The notes: generated from the sequence alone by a model not told the origin. 64,000 nt of DNA from Eutrophocola sp049446715 (GCA_049446715.1 JBMTQX010000005.1:27216-91215), one strand, 5' to 3'; positions 17,679-26,838 are shown, numbered from the stretch's first letter. Numbers and translations are program-made.

Positions 17679-18688
17679 ACGCACCTTCCAATACACAAGC
17701 CACCACAAAAGCCGATGCGCCTGATACCGGTCTAAGGATCAACCTGGCCAACCCACGCGGGTTTTGTGCTGGTGTTGATCGCGCCATTGATATTGTCAAT
17801 CGTGCCCTGGACATCTTCGGGCCGCCTATCTATGTCCGACACGAAGTGGTGCACAACAAGACGGTGGTGGAATCCCTGCGTAAACGCGGCGCCATTTTTG
17901 TCGATGAACTGGCCGATGTGCCACCACTCAATGCCGTGGGTGAATCGTCAATTGTGATCTTTAGTGCCCATGGTGTGTCACAGGCCGTCAAACAGGAGGC
18001 TGAGACACTGGGCCTTCGTGTGTTTGATGCCACCTGTCCGCTGGTCACCAAAGTGCACCTTGAAGTCATCAAGTACAGTACAGCCGGCCAGGAGTGCATC
18101 CTGATCGGTCATGCCCGTCATCCCGAAGTGGAAGGTACGATGGGGCAGTATGACACCAGCCGGGGCGGGCGTATCTACCTGGTGGAGTCTGAAGACGATG
18201 TCGCCGCACTGCAGGTGCAGGATGAGGATAACCTGGCGTTTGTCACACAGACCACGCTTTCCATAGACGACACCGCCCGCATCATCGATGCCCTGCATGC
18301 CCGTTTTCCGACTATTTCAGGGCCGCGCAAGAAAGACATCTGCTATGCCACTCAGAACCGCCAGGATGCGGTTAAACAGCTGGCGCTGGAGAATGACCTG
18401 GTGCTGGTAGTGGGTTCACCAAACTCCTCCAATTCAAATCGCCTGCGTGAGCTTGCGCAACGTATGGGCAGCGAAGCCTACCTGATTGATCATGCCGACG
18501 AGATACGGGATGAATGGTTTGCAGACAAGAAGGCGATTGGCGTCACCGCCGGCGCGTCCGCGCCGGAAATCCTGGTCAAGGATGTGATTGCAAGAATTCG
18601 GGAAATCGGTGGCATTGAGCCCGTGGAAATGCAGGGCGTCGAGGAAAATATCGTGTTTTCCATGCCGAGGGACCTGAAGGTCCAGTGA
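17675..18688 (+). CDS. ispH: 4-hydroxy-3-methylbut-2-enyl diphosphate reductase
   Basis: IspH (LytB) is the last enzyme of the MEP isoprenoid pathway and makes IPP and DMAPP using a 4Fe-4S cluster. The three cluster cysteines are visible: Cys31 in RGFCAG, Cys121 in DATCPLV and Cys223 in KKDICYATQ. HEVVHN, TQTTLS and SPNSSNSNRL are the other family blocks. The N terminus has about 20 extra polar residues compared with E. coli. It overlaps fkpB by four bases. It supplies the pathway that also feeds IspB at 4963-5928. Confidence 0.96.
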   Translation: MNAPSNTQATTKADAPDTGLRINLANPRGFCAGVDRAIDIVNRALDIFGPPIYVRHEVVHNKTVVESLRKRGAIFVDELADVPPLNAVGESSIVIFSAHGVSQAVKQEAETLGLRVFDATCPLVTKVHLEVIKYSTAGQECILIGHARHPEVEGTMGQYDTSRGGRIYLVESEDDVAALQVQDEDNLAFVTQTTLSIDDTARIIDALHARFPTISGPRKKDICYATQNRQDAVKQLALENDLVLVVGSPNSSNSNRLRELAQRMGSEAYLIDHADEIRDEWFADKKAIGVTAGASAPEILVKDVIARIREIGGIEPVEMQGVEENIVFSMPRDLKVQ

Positions 18689-18715
18689 TTCAACTGGCCA
18701 CAGGCAAGACCGAAC

Positions 18716-20086
18716 TCAATCCACGCCGAGCTTTTTCAGCCGGTACCTGAATGATCTAAAGGTCATCCCCAGTTTTTTGGCCGCTGCGGTCTTGTTCCAG
18801 CGGGTTTCCTCCAGCGCTTTTTCGATAGCGGCTTTTTCAATCTGCTCCAGGTGTTTCTCTAGCGAGAAATCTTCTTCCAATGCCGGTTCTGCTGGCATGC
18901 CATGTTCGCCAGCGTTCTCGGCAAAGCGGTTTGGTATCGAAAGCGCAGGCAGGTCCTGGACCTGGATAATATTATCCTCGGCCAGGGCCAGTGCCCGCTG
19001 CAGGATGTTTTCCAGCTCGCGCACATTGCCCGGGTAAGCATAGTGTTGCAGTTTTGCCATGGCCTCATCGCTAATGCCGGCTTTCGGGATGCCGTTTTCC
19101 CGTGCAATCAGTTCCAGGTAGTGCTCTGCGAGCAGCGGAATGTCCTGGCGTCGTTCACGCAGGCTGGGCACATCCAGCTCGATGACATTGATGCGGTAAT
19201 ACAGGTCCTGTCGCAGGTTGCCTTTGGCCACTTCTTCACCAAGGTTCTTGTGCGTGGCGCTGAGCAGCCGGACATCGACAGGCACCTCGGTTTCCGAACC
19301 GATCGGGCGCACCGATTTTTCCTGGATGGCACGCAGCAACTTGACCTGCATGTGCAATGGCAGGTCGGCAATTTCATCGAGGAAGAGACTGCCGCCATGG
19401 GCGGCCTGGAAGAGGCCGGATTTGTCGGCATGGGCGCCTGTGAAACTGCCTTTGCGGTGCCCGAAAAATTCACTTTCCATCAGTTCTGATGGAATGGCAC
19501 CACAGTTGATGGCAACAAACTCCTTTTCCCGGCGCGGGCCCTGGGCATGAATGGAACGGGCCACCAGTTCCTTGCCACTGCCGGATTCACCGCTGATGAA
19601 AACAGGAGCCTGGCTGCGGGCCAGCTTTGCAATCTGTTTTTTCAGTGTGTTGATTTGCTGGGACTCACCCACCAGCTTGAGCGGAGAATCGGTTTGCGTC
19701 ACCTGATTATCCGGAATCACATGTTCCAGTTTCAGGGCGGTGTTGACCATTTCCCGCAGCTTGTAAATATCCACCGGCTTGGACACAAAATCAAAAGCAC
19801 CTGATTTCAGCGCTGTGATCGCGGTTTCGGTGCTGCCATGTGCGGTGATCACCGCCACCGGAATATGCGGGTATCTGGCCTGTATTTCCCTGACCAGTTC
19901 AATGCCGTTGCCATCGGGCAGCTTCATGTCGGTCAGGCAAAGATGAAAATCGTCACTGGCAAGCAGGGCGCGCGCCTCCCCCAGGTCGCTGGCTGTGGCG
20001 GTATCCAGATCCATGCGGCTAAGGGTGATTTCCAGGAGTTCCCTGATATCCGGTTCGTCATCAACAATCAGAACTTTGTTGTTCAT
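18716..20086 (-). CDS. pilR: Type IV pilus response regulator PilR (NtrC family)
   Basis: PilR activates the sigma-54-dependent pilin promoter. The receiver domain has the acidic pocket VDDEPD near residues 8-13 and the phosphoacceptor Asp53 in LTDMKLPDG. The AAA+ domain shows the Walker A GESGSGKE, the sigma-54 contact loop GSFTGA and the Walker B LFLDEIADLP. The C-terminal Fis-type helix-turn-helix ends in FRSFRYRLKKLG, characteristic of PilR. It overlaps pilS by four bases, so kinase and regulator are cotranslated. In Pseudomonas the minor-pilin genes and ispH lie beyond pilR; here ispH follows directly, only 27 bases away, and no pilin gene is in the window. Confidence 0.93.
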   Translation of the reverse strand: MNNKVLIVDDEPDIRELLEITLSRMDLDTATASDLGEARALLASDDFHLCLTDMKLPDGNGIELVREIQARYPHIPVAVITAHGSTETAITALKSGAFDFVSKPVDIYKLREMVNTALKLEHVIPDNQVTQTDSPLKLVGESQQINTLKKQIAKLARSQAPVFISGESGSGKELVARSIHAQGPRREKEFVAINCGAIPSELMESEFFGHRKGSFTGAHADKSGLFQAAHGGSLFLDEIADLPLHMQVKLLRAIQEKSVRPIGSETEVPVDVRLLSATHKNLGEEVAKGNLRQDLYYRINVIELDVPSLRERRQDIPLLAEHYLELIARENGIPKAGISDEAMAKLQHYAYPGNVRELENILQRALALAEDNIIQVQDLPALSIPNRFAENAGEHGMPAEPALEEDFSLEKHLEQIEKAAIEKALEETRWNKTAAAKKLGMTFRSFRYRLKKLGVD

Positions 20087-21720
20087 CGGGCGGGTTGTTT
20101 GATATCGGGATTAATAAAGTTGATTCGAAAAGTACTTTTGTTTTTGTAGTCCGGCAGATACGTCAGACCGGCATAATTAGCATCACATATTTCCTTGCAA
20201 ATAAACAGTCCGAGACCTGTACCGGTTTGTTCCGTTGTGAAAAAGGGCTCAAAAATCTGTTGCACGAGTTCTTCGGCGATACCCTTGCCTGAATCCATGA
20301 TGTGCATGACCGGTTTGCCATCCTGTTCGTTGATGGTGACCTCGATATGAATGGTAGCGCGTCCCGTTGTCTTATGGCTGTACCGCAAACCATTCTCGAT
20401 CAGATTGGTCAATACCTGCTCGAGTTGGCCCTGGTTGAACTGGATGGTGATATCGTGGGGCTCAATGTCCCATTCAATCTCGACCTCGTCACTGCGCGAA
20501 TTGGTAAGCTTGTTGATGAATGAGGCCATCCAGTCGCGCAGTACAAACTGTTCCTGACTCTCAGTCTTGTTTCGTGACAGATCAAGAATGCTCTCGATGA
20601 TGCGGTTGACCCGGTTGGAATGGGAGGAAATAATTTCGAGCAGGCGCTTGTCGCTGATGTCGATTTTTTCTGATTCATTCAGCAGTTGGGTGGCGTGGGA
20701 AATGGCCCCGAGCGGATTGCGCACCTCGTGGGCAATGCTGGCAGTCAGGCGACCGAGAGACATCAGTTTCAGCTGCTGGGCATGACTGGTCAGCAGGGAA
20801 TAGTCTTCCAGGAAAATCAGGATATTGCGTTCAGAGGAATTGCCTGGCTTGAGATAGCTGAAACCGGCGCGCAGGTCGCGTGGTGAATTCTCGAGCCGCA
20901 ATGGTGCGGGCTTGAAAATGTTGTCTTCCTGCCAGGTACGCAGTTGCTCGAAAAGTTCCGGAGGCAAATGGTTGGCTTGCTCCTGGCTGGCGTCAAACTG
21001 CAGAAAGCGGGTGGCGGCCTCATTAATATTGAGGATGTTGCCATACCTGTCAACAACCAGGATGCCGTTGTGCATACGGCGAATGATCTGGTCATTCATT
21101 TCCTGCAACGACTGGATATTTTCTGTCTGCTGGCGGGTGATCAGTTCGTTGGTGCGAATCCTGCCACCCAGGTACTGGATCAGGCCGGAAACGGCAAACA
21201 GGGTGAAACCAAGCAGTCCGGCCTGAACAAAGTAGACAATGCCGTCATCCACGACCAGGTAGAGATAGACTTCGCTGTAAATGGCCAGGATGGACCCGAC
21301 CGCGGCAAAGAACGTGCTCATCCTGGTGCGGAAAAGCAAGCTGCCGGATGCCACGGGCACCACCAGCAGATTGGCCATGCCACTGCTGACGCTGCCGCAG
21401 GAATAGCTGATCAGCACAAGGAAGATGATATCGACCAGTATCACCACGATGTACTGGGCTACTTCTACCGTGATATTGCGGGGCAGGAGCCCCCGGAAGA
21501 GGGCGAGGATATTCAGGGTGGTATAAGCCAGGATCACCGGGAGGAAAAGCTCCTGGTCAATCGTGCCCAGGTAAAAAGTCAGCGGACTGAAATAAAAGCC
21601 GGTCAGCAGGACCAGCGACAGTACCACCCTGTAGATGTTGTAGACATCAAACACCTTCTGGTTTTGTCGATGTGCGATTTCATCGATATCGGGTATGAAG
21701 GTCTTGTGGAAAGGGCGCAT
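20083..21720 (-). CDS. pilS: Type IV pilus sensor histidine kinase PilS
   Basis: The 545-residue protein has an N-terminal membrane domain of about six helices (residues about 30-190). This is followed by a PAS-like region (GILVVDRYGNILNINEAA), a HisKA helix with the phosphorylatable His in SIAHEVRNPLG, and an HATPase domain with NLIENGLRYS, DSGKGI and GTGLGLFI. This is the PilS layout, in which the kinase senses pilin levels in the membrane. It is cotranscribed with pilR, and a PP0621-family gene lies 76 bases upstream on the same strand, as in Pseudomonas. Confidence 0.93.
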   Translation of the reverse strand: MRPFHKTFIPDIDEIAHRQNQKVFDVYNIYRVVLSLVLLTGFYFSPLTFYLGTIDQELFLPVILAYTTLNILALFRGLLPRNITVEVAQYIVVILVDIIFLVLISYSCGSVSSGMANLLVVPVASGSLLFRTRMSTFFAAVGSILAIYSEVYLYLVVDDGIVYFVQAGLLGFTLFAVSGLIQYLGGRIRTNELITRQQTENIQSLQEMNDQIIRRMHNGILVVDRYGNILNINEAATRFLQFDASQEQANHLPPELFEQLRTWQEDNIFKPAPLRLENSPRDLRAGFSYLKPGNSSERNILIFLEDYSLLTSHAQQLKLMSLGRLTASIAHEVRNPLGAISHATQLLNESEKIDISDKRLLEIISSHSNRVNRIIESILDLSRNKTESQEQFVLRDWMASFINKLTNSRSDEVEIEWDIEPHDITIQFNQGQLEQVLTNLIENGLRYSHKTTGRATIHIEVTINEQDGKPVMHIMDSGKGIAEELVQQIFEPFFTTEQTGTGLGLFICKEICDANYAGLTYLPDYKNKSTFRINFINPDIKQPAR

Positions 21721-21796
21721 GATTTTCAGGGCAACGTCACTGGCAGTGATGGGCCGAATGACTGCAAATACTCAGCAGTCATTGACAACTCATGGG

Positions 21797-22060
21797 TTAT
21801 TGACGCAAGGCCAGGAATTTATCCTTGTGGGCCTCACTGCAAAACCACAAGTCCTCGTTGTCCCGGGTAAAGCGCAAGGCATCCTTCTCCGGGACGTGTA
21901 CCCGGCACTGCTCACAGGCCACGATGTTGTCGCTGGCGAGCCTGTTCTCTCTGGTTGTTTTGCGGTTTTTCCGGGATTGGAGTGATCTCTGGTAATTCTT
22001 GATCAAGCGCCACAACAACCAAATCACAAGCGCAAAAATGATGAGTCTGATCAAGCCCAT
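21797..22060 (-). CDS. PP0621-family protein
   Basis: This 87-residue protein has one N-terminal membrane helix (LIRLIIFALVIWLLWRLI), a basic stretch, and a small C-terminal domain with a CxxC-like pair (ACEQC) and a further Cys in WFCSE. It matches the PP0621 family usually found just upstream of pilS. The two or three cysteines with a His suggest a zinc ribbon facing the cytoplasm, which is inference. The function is not known. It is probably the first gene of the pilSR transcript. Confidence 0.82.
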   Translation of the reverse strand: MGLIRLIIFALVIWLLWRLIKNYQRSLQSRKNRKTTRENRLASDNIVACEQCRVHVPEKDALRFTRDNEDLWFCSEAHKDKFLALRQ

Positions 22061-22150
22061 AAAAAATCTTTATAATGGAGGTGAAGACGCAGACAATACC
22101 GTACCTCTTTCACAATATCCATAGACTCCCCAGTTTCACAGGAAGCCAGT

Positions 22151-23821
22151 TTGTTCGTTTCAGATTCCCCGCAATACCAAGCTAGCCTTGATGTCGTCAT
22201 GGCCCAGGTCAACCCACTGGTGGGGGATATTCCCGGTAATACTGCACTGGTTATGGAAACCGTTGAGAAGCTCCTGGCCGCAGGGCCTGCGGATGTGATT
22301 GTGTTTCCGGAGCTGATCCTGACCGCGTACCCACCGGAAGATCTGCTGCTCAGGGCAAGTCTCGATATTCGCATCAATACCGCACTCAACGACATCTGCG
22401 CGAAAAAATTCGACACTCACCTGGTGATCGGCTATCCCGGCCGTGAAGCAGGCTTTCTGTATAACATGTTGGCCGTGATCCACCGCGGCGAGATTGTTGC
22501 CACCTATAAAAAGCAGAGTCTGCCGAATTACCAGGTCTTTGACGAAAAACGCTACTTTCATGCGGGCGATGCGCCATGCGTGCTGGACATCAACGGTATT
22601 CCGGTTGGCTTCACGATTTGTGAAGACCTGTGGGAAGACGGTCCCATGGCGCAATCAGCCAACGCCGGGGCGGCCGTCATGATCAATATCAACGGGTCAC
22701 CCTTTCACATCGACAAGCTCAGCGACCGCCAGGCCGCCATGGCCAAAAGACAACAGGAAGCGGCTATACCGATCATTTATGTCAACCAGGTGGGCGGACA
22801 GGATGAGCTGGTCTTTGATGGCTGCTCGATGGCGTTGGATGGTGACGGGTCATTGCGTGCGCTGGCGCCAGCATGCCAGACGGCCCTGCTGCCACTTCAG
22901 GTGCATTACGCGGATGGTCTTGCCTGGATCCCCGAAAGTGACATTGCAGCACTTGGCAGCAGTGACAGCCTTGTCTACCAGGTGCTGGTTCAGGGACTGC
23001 ATGACTATGTTGAAAAAAACGGTTTCAAGGGCGTGGTCCTGGGGCTATCCGGAGGCATTGATTCCGCACTCACGCTCGCCATTGCCGTAGATGCCCTGGG
23101 CAGCGACCGGGTACATGCCGTCATGATGCCCTTCAGGTATACCGCGCAGATGAGCATCGAGGATGCCGAACTGGAAGCCAGGAATTTCGGTGTTTCCTAC
23201 AAGGTCATTCCCATCGAACCGGTTTACGAAAGTTTCATGGCAAGCCTGGCCGAAGAATTTTCCGGCCTGCCTGTTGATCTGGCTGAGCAGAATCTGCAGG
23301 CCCGTTGCCGTGGCGTGATGCTGATGGCGATCTCCAACAAGAAGGGCTTCCTGGTACTGACCACCGGCAACAAGAGCGAAATGGCCGTGGGCTATTCCAC
23401 CCTCTACGGCGACATGGCCGGGGGCTTCGATGTGCTCAAGGATGTGCCGAAGATGCTGGTATATGCCCTGTCACGCTATCGCAACACCCTACAGGACAAC
23501 GGCAACCTGGAAATGATTCCGGCGCGTATCATCGAACGTCCGCCCTCGGCAGAACTGGCGCCGGACCAGGTCGATGAAGACAACCTGCCTCCCTATGAGA
23601 TACTCGACCAGATCCTGGCGCTCTACATCGAGCTTGACCAGAGTGCCCATGCCATCATCGAAAAGGGTTTTGATGCCGATACGGTTATGCGAGTATTGCG
23701 GCTGGTTGACCTGAACGAATACAAGCGGCGCCAGGCGCCGGTCGGTGTGCGCATTAGCAAACGGGGCTTTGGCCGCGACCGTCGCTATCCGATTACGTCG
23801 GGCTGGAAGCTCGGCGCTTAA
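22151..23821 (+). CDS. nadE: Glutamine-dependent NAD+ synthetase
   Basis: NadE amidates nicotinic acid adenine dinucleotide to NAD+ using ammonia from glutamine. The N-terminal nitrilase-type glutaminase domain shows its triad: Glu54 in VFPELIL, Lys120 or Lys121 in TYKKQ and Cys157 in TICEDLW. The C-terminal synthetase domain has the P-loop LGLSGGIDSAL near residue 300, TTGNKSE and YRRQAP-like KRRQAPVG near the end. The start is a TTG at 22151 with AGGAAG six bases upstream; an ATG at 22199 is the alternative, but it would cut into the first strand. A REP-like palindrome follows 13 bases after the stop. Confidence 0.94.
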   Translation: MFVSDSPQYQASLDVVMAQVNPLVGDIPGNTALVMETVEKLLAAGPADVIVFPELILTAYPPEDLLLRASLDIRINTALNDICAKKFDTHLVIGYPGREAGFLYNMLAVIHRGEIVATYKKQSLPNYQVFDEKRYFHAGDAPCVLDINGIPVGFTICEDLWEDGPMAQSANAGAAVMININGSPFHIDKLSDRQAAMAKRQQEAAIPIIYVNQVGGQDELVFDGCSMALDGDGSLRALAPACQTALLPLQVHYADGLAWIPESDIAALGSSDSLVYQVLVQGLHDYVEKNGFKGVVLGLSGGIDSALTLAIAVDALGSDRVHAVMMPFRYTAQMSIEDAELEARNFGVSYKVIPIEPVYESFMASLAEEFSGLPVDLAEQNLQARCRGVMLMAISNKKGFLVLTTGNKSEMAVGYSTLYGDMAGGFDVLKDVPKMLVYALSRYRNTLQDNGNLEMIPARIIERPPSAELAPDQVDEDNLPPYEILDQILALYIELDQSAHAIIEKGFDADTVMRVLRLVDLNEYKRRQAPVGVRISKRGFGRDRRYPITSGWKLGA

Positions 23822-23833
23822 CTCGTGCATCAT

Positions 23834-23867
23834 GTAGGTCGGCATAGGGCGTAGCCCGTTTGCCGAC
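23834..23867 (+). repeat. REP-like palindrome, reference copy
   Basis: The 34-base unit begins GTAGGTCGGCATAGGGC and ends GCCCGTTTGCCGAC. GTCGGCA pairs with TGCCGAC and GGGC with GCCC, leaving a bulged hairpin headed by GTAG. That layout, a GTAG tetranucleotide followed by an imperfect palindrome, is the known REP design recognised by RAYT transposases. It lies 13 bases after nadE. Confidence 0.75.
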
Positions 23868-24023
23868 GGCAGATTCTGGGGGATGGGGGGAGGCCGGAAA
23901 AGGCACGCAGTGCCGTCATCCGATGGCCTCGAAACGCTTTTCGAGAAAGGGAGAAAAGCAGGAAGGGACGAAGGGAGAAAAGGGCGAAAGTGGAATGCCC
24001 AAAATCCTGTAACTGCCCTGGAT
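23868..24023. other. Spacer after nadE with purine-rich tract
   Basis: No gene is visible. A strongly purine-biased stretch (about 23935-23990, with repeated AAGGGA and GAGAAA units) resembles the arms of the inverted repeat at 55660-55815; GAAGGGAGAAA is shared. Confidence 0.5.
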
Positions 24024-24030
24024 CGAAGGC

Positions 24031-24334
24031 GCCGCAGGCGGTGCCACGCCAGGCGTGGTGCAACGGGACAGAATCTGGTTACCCGAAAAGGGAAGCTTTA
24101 CCTGCGTGTCGCGAAAAACGTGGAGTGCAGATAGCCTGCTAACCTAATATTCTGTCCCTGATCTCCGAGACACTGGAAAGTATCCGTAAAGCGCTGCAGG
24201 CGGCGCCACGCACAGCGTGTTGCCACGGGACAGAATACGGTCACAGAAAGAGGGCAACTTTATCTGCGTGTCTCGTAAAACGTGGAGTGCAAATAGTCTG
24301 GTAACCTAATATTCTGTCCCTTGATCTCCGAAAC
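24031..24334. repeat. Two tandem copies of a ~140-bp element with GGGACAGAAT ends
   Basis: Copy 1 (about 24031-24171) and copy 2 (about 24193-24334) align over their whole length with a period of 162 bases and only scattered differences. Each holds GGGACAGAAT early and its inverse ATTCTGTCCC late, so each has its own inverted ends. Each also has a small hairpin with the same stem, CACGC/GCGTG, but a different loop. No reading frame is shared. The GGGACAG/CTGTCCC ends recall REP-type elements that travel with Y1 (IS200-like) transposases, although none is encoded here. Confidence 0.75.
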
Positions 24335-24356
24335 AATAAAAAAATCGGTGAACCTG

Positions 24357-24662
24357 ATGAACAACACAGACAATCTCTACTGGCAGGAAAACATTCGCAT
24401 CCTGAAAATCTTGCTCAGTATCTGGTTCGTGGTCTCCTTCCTGATGTCAGTGATCTTTGTTGATCAACTCGATGTCATTCGCATCGGCGGTTTCAAGTTC
24501 GGTTTCTGGATGGCGCAGCAGGGTTCTATCTATGTCTATGTCATCCTCATCTTCATCTACCTGAAAATGATGGATAACCTGGATCGCAAGTACCATCACG
24601 ATGAAAAGGCTATCCTGGCTGAAGAAGCCGCAAGCCGCCGTGCACAGGGCGAAAGCCCGTAA
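24357..24662 (+). CDS. DUF4212 small subunit of a sodium:solute symporter
   Basis: The 101-residue protein has two membrane helices (ILKILLSIWFVVSFLMSVIF and a YVYVILIFIYLKMM stretch) and the conserved GFWMAQQGSI between them, the signature of DUF4212 proteins. These are encoded immediately before VC_2705-type symporters and are thought to be their small subunit. The ATG at 24357 is chosen because it starts the conserved WQENIRILK region; the frame is open 36 bases further upstream, into the repeat. The large subunit starts 25 bases after the stop. Confidence 0.88.
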   Translation: MNNTDNLYWQENIRILKILLSIWFVVSFLMSVIFVDQLDVIRIGGFKFGFWMAQQGSIYVYVILIFIYLKMMDNLDRKYHHDEKAILAEEAASRRAQGESP

Positions 24663-24687
24663 CAACAGCAGGGGAGGCTACAGCATC

Positions 24688-26370
24688 ATGTCCTTACAGG
24701 TTCTTACCTACCTCATCGTCGGTATCACGTTCATTATTTATATCGGCATCGCCGTCTGGTCACGGGCCTCCTCAACCAGTGAGTTTTATATCGCCGGCGC
24801 CCATGTCCCGCCGCTGGCCAATGGCCTGGCCACGGCAGCCGACTGGATGTCGGCTGCCTCCTTTATTTCCATGGCCGGTATCGTCTCCTACATGGGCCGT
24901 GACGGATCGGTTTACCTCATGGGCTGGACCGGCGGCTATGTGCTGCTGGCGCTGCTGATTGCGCCGTATCTGCGCGACTTCGGCAAATTCACCGTGCCCG
25001 ATTTCATCGGCGACCGCTACTACAGCCAGCTCGCCCGCATGGTCGCCGTCGTCTGTGCCATTTTTGTGTCCTTCACCTATGTTGCCGGACAGATGCGCGG
25101 TGTTGGCGTGGTTTTTTCCCGCTTCCTGGAAGTGGATATCAACATGGGCGTGCTGATCGGCATGGGTATCGTGTTTTTCTATGCGGTTCTGGGCGGCATG
25201 AAAGGCATTACCTATACCCAGGTTGCCCAGTATTGTGTGCTGATTTTTGCCTACATGGTGCCCGCCATTTTCATTTCCATGCTGATGACCGGCAATCCCG
25301 TTCCGCAACTGGGGTTTGGCGGCGAACTCACCGATGCCTATGGCGGCGGCTACCTGCTGGATCGCCTGGATGGTCTGCATGAGGAACTGGGATTTGCCGC
25401 TTACACCGAAGGGGTGCGCTCGTCCTTGGACGTGCTCTTTATTACGGCGGCACTGATCATGGGCACGGCCGGCCTACCCCATGTGATCATCCGTTTTTTC
25501 ACAGTGCCCAGCGTCCGTGCTGCTCGCAAGTCGGCAGGCTATGCGCTGCTGTTCATTGCCATTCTGTATACCACGGCACCTGCCATAGCCGCCTTTGCCC
25601 GGACCAACCTGATCAATACGGTCAGCAACGCAGAATATGTCTCGATGCCGTCATGGTTCCGGACCTGGGAAAACACCAAGCTGATCAGTTTTGAGGACAA
25701 GAACGGTGACGGGCTCATCCAGTATGTGGCCGACCCGGCAGTGAATGAGCTGACTGTCGACCGCGACATCATCGTGCTGGCGAATCCGGAAATAGCCCAG
25801 TTGCCCAACTGGGTAATTGCCCTGGTCGCTGCTGGGGGCCTGGCAGCCGCATTGTCTACCGCGGCCGGGTTGTTGCTGGTCATCTCGACCTCTATTTCCC
25901 ACGACCTGCTCAAGCGCAACCTGATGCCGGATATCAGTGAAAAGCAGGAACTCACCTATGCCCGCGTAGCGATTTTCTTTGCTGTTTGTATCGCGGGTTA
26001 CTTCGGCATCAATCCGCCGGGCTTTGTCGCCCAGGTGGTGGCCTTTGCCTTTGGTCTAGCCGCATCGTCGTTCTTTCCGGCGATCGTACTGGGCATATTC
26101 TCTACCCGCATGAACAAGGAAGGGGCGGTTGCCGGCATGATTGCGGGCATCGTGTTTACGGCGATCTACATTGTCTACTTCAAGTTCGTGAACCCGGCCA
26201 TGGATAATGCCGATCACTGGTGGCTGGGTGTTTCCCCGGAAGGTATCGGTACGCTGGGCATGCTGCTCAATTTCATAGTGGCCGTCGTGGTGTGCCGCTT
26301 TACCCCTGAACCACCGCAGCAGGTCAAGGACATGGTGCTCGACATTCGCGTGCCGGGTCAGCCTGACTGA
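24688..26370 (+). CDS. Sodium:solute symporter, VC_2705 family (acetate/propionate-type permease)
   Basis: This 560-residue protein belongs to the SSS family, with roughly 13 membrane helices and blocks such as FYIAGAHVPP, NGLATAADWMSAASF, GWTGGYVLLA and TVPDFIGDRYYS. A cytoplasmic or periplasmic loop carries DKNGDGLIQY, a small calcium-loop-like segment found in VC_2705 proteins. Relatives of ActP take up acetate and other short carboxylates with sodium. The frame is open into the preceding gene, but the ATG at 24688 with GGGGAGG at 24671-24677 is clearly the start. It is coupled to the DUF4212 gene. Confidence 0.9.
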   Translation: MSLQVLTYLIVGITFIIYIGIAVWSRASSTSEFYIAGAHVPPLANGLATAADWMSAASFISMAGIVSYMGRDGSVYLMGWTGGYVLLALLIAPYLRDFGKFTVPDFIGDRYYSQLARMVAVVCAIFVSFTYVAGQMRGVGVVFSRFLEVDINMGVLIGMGIVFFYAVLGGMKGITYTQVAQYCVLIFAYMVPAIFISMLMTGNPVPQLGFGGELTDAYGGGYLLDRLDGLHEELGFAAYTEGVRSSLDVLFITAALIMGTAGLPHVIIRFFTVPSVRAARKSAGYALLFIAILYTTAPAIAAFARTNLINTVSNAEYVSMPSWFRTWENTKLISFEDKNGDGLIQYVADPAVNELTVDRDIIVLANPEIAQLPNWVIALVAAGGLAAALSTAAGLLLVISTSISHDLLKRNLMPDISEKQELTYARVAIFFAVCIAGYFGINPPGFVAQVVAFAFGLAASSFFPAIVLGIFSTRMNKEGAVAGMIAGIVFTAIYIVYFKFVNPAMDNADHWWLGVSPEGIGTLGMLLNFIVAVVVCRFTPEPPQQVKDMVLDIRVPGQPD

Positions 26371-26509
26371 CCCCAATATCGCCTGCTACAGCGGCTGTTC
26401 GCCGGCGTTGGCAGGTGCTTCCCCCCTTTTTTCGTGTTCAACACGCCTGCCAGTTGCCCTGGCACGAATAATATCTTCCTAAAAATTATCAGATAAAACA
26501 GTAGGATAG

Positions 26510-26796
26510 AAAGGCTCCAAGCCTAGGCTACGCCTGTTTCAACCGCAGTATCCCTATGCTGCAGCCCGTCGCGGGCTGAAAGGTTTCGTCATCGTCGAGT
26601 TTGATGTCAGTGAAGTCGGCGCCGTGATCAATCCCGAAATCCTGGTATCCGTGCCGGAAGGGGCATTTGACCGCGCTGCCTTGCGTGCACTTGGCGTGCA
26701 CTTGAGCGCTGGCGTTATCAGCCAAAAGTTGTCGACGGCAGGGCGTTGCCCATGCGCGGTTTGCAGACCCGCTTTACCTTCAGCCTCGAACATTAA
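26510..26796 (+). pseudogene. Frameshifted fragment of a TonB C-terminal domain
   Basis: Reading from 26510 gives the start of a TonB C-terminal domain (QPQYPYAAARRGLKG, then VIVEFDVSEVG and VSVPEGAFDRAALRAL). The frame then jumps: after an 11-base tandem duplication at 26683-26704 the rest (ERWRYQPKVVDGRALP, then TRFTFSLEH and TAA at 26794) continues in another frame. Removing one copy of GCGTGCACTTG rejoins the domain perfectly as ALRALERWRYQP. There is no N-terminal membrane anchor: a stop lies just upstream at 26507. It is therefore a truncated and frameshifted remnant, or less likely a live gene using an upstream start in another frame. It follows the symporter gene. Confidence 0.82.
26683..26704 (+). 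repeat. 11-bp tandem duplication
   Basis: GCGTGCACTTG occurs twice in direct succession (26683-26693 and 26694-26704). Because 11 is not a multiple of three, it breaks the TonB-domain frame. The two copies are identical, which points to a recent event or to slippage. Confidence 0.9.
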
Positions 26797-26838
26797 CCGC
26801 AAAGACTTGCCAATGAGCCTGTCGCATTGACAGGCTGT

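Noticed and set aside
24031..24334. CRISPR array
   Set aside because: Only two units are present, each about 140 bases with inverted ends; there are no short repeats with variable spacers and no cas gene.
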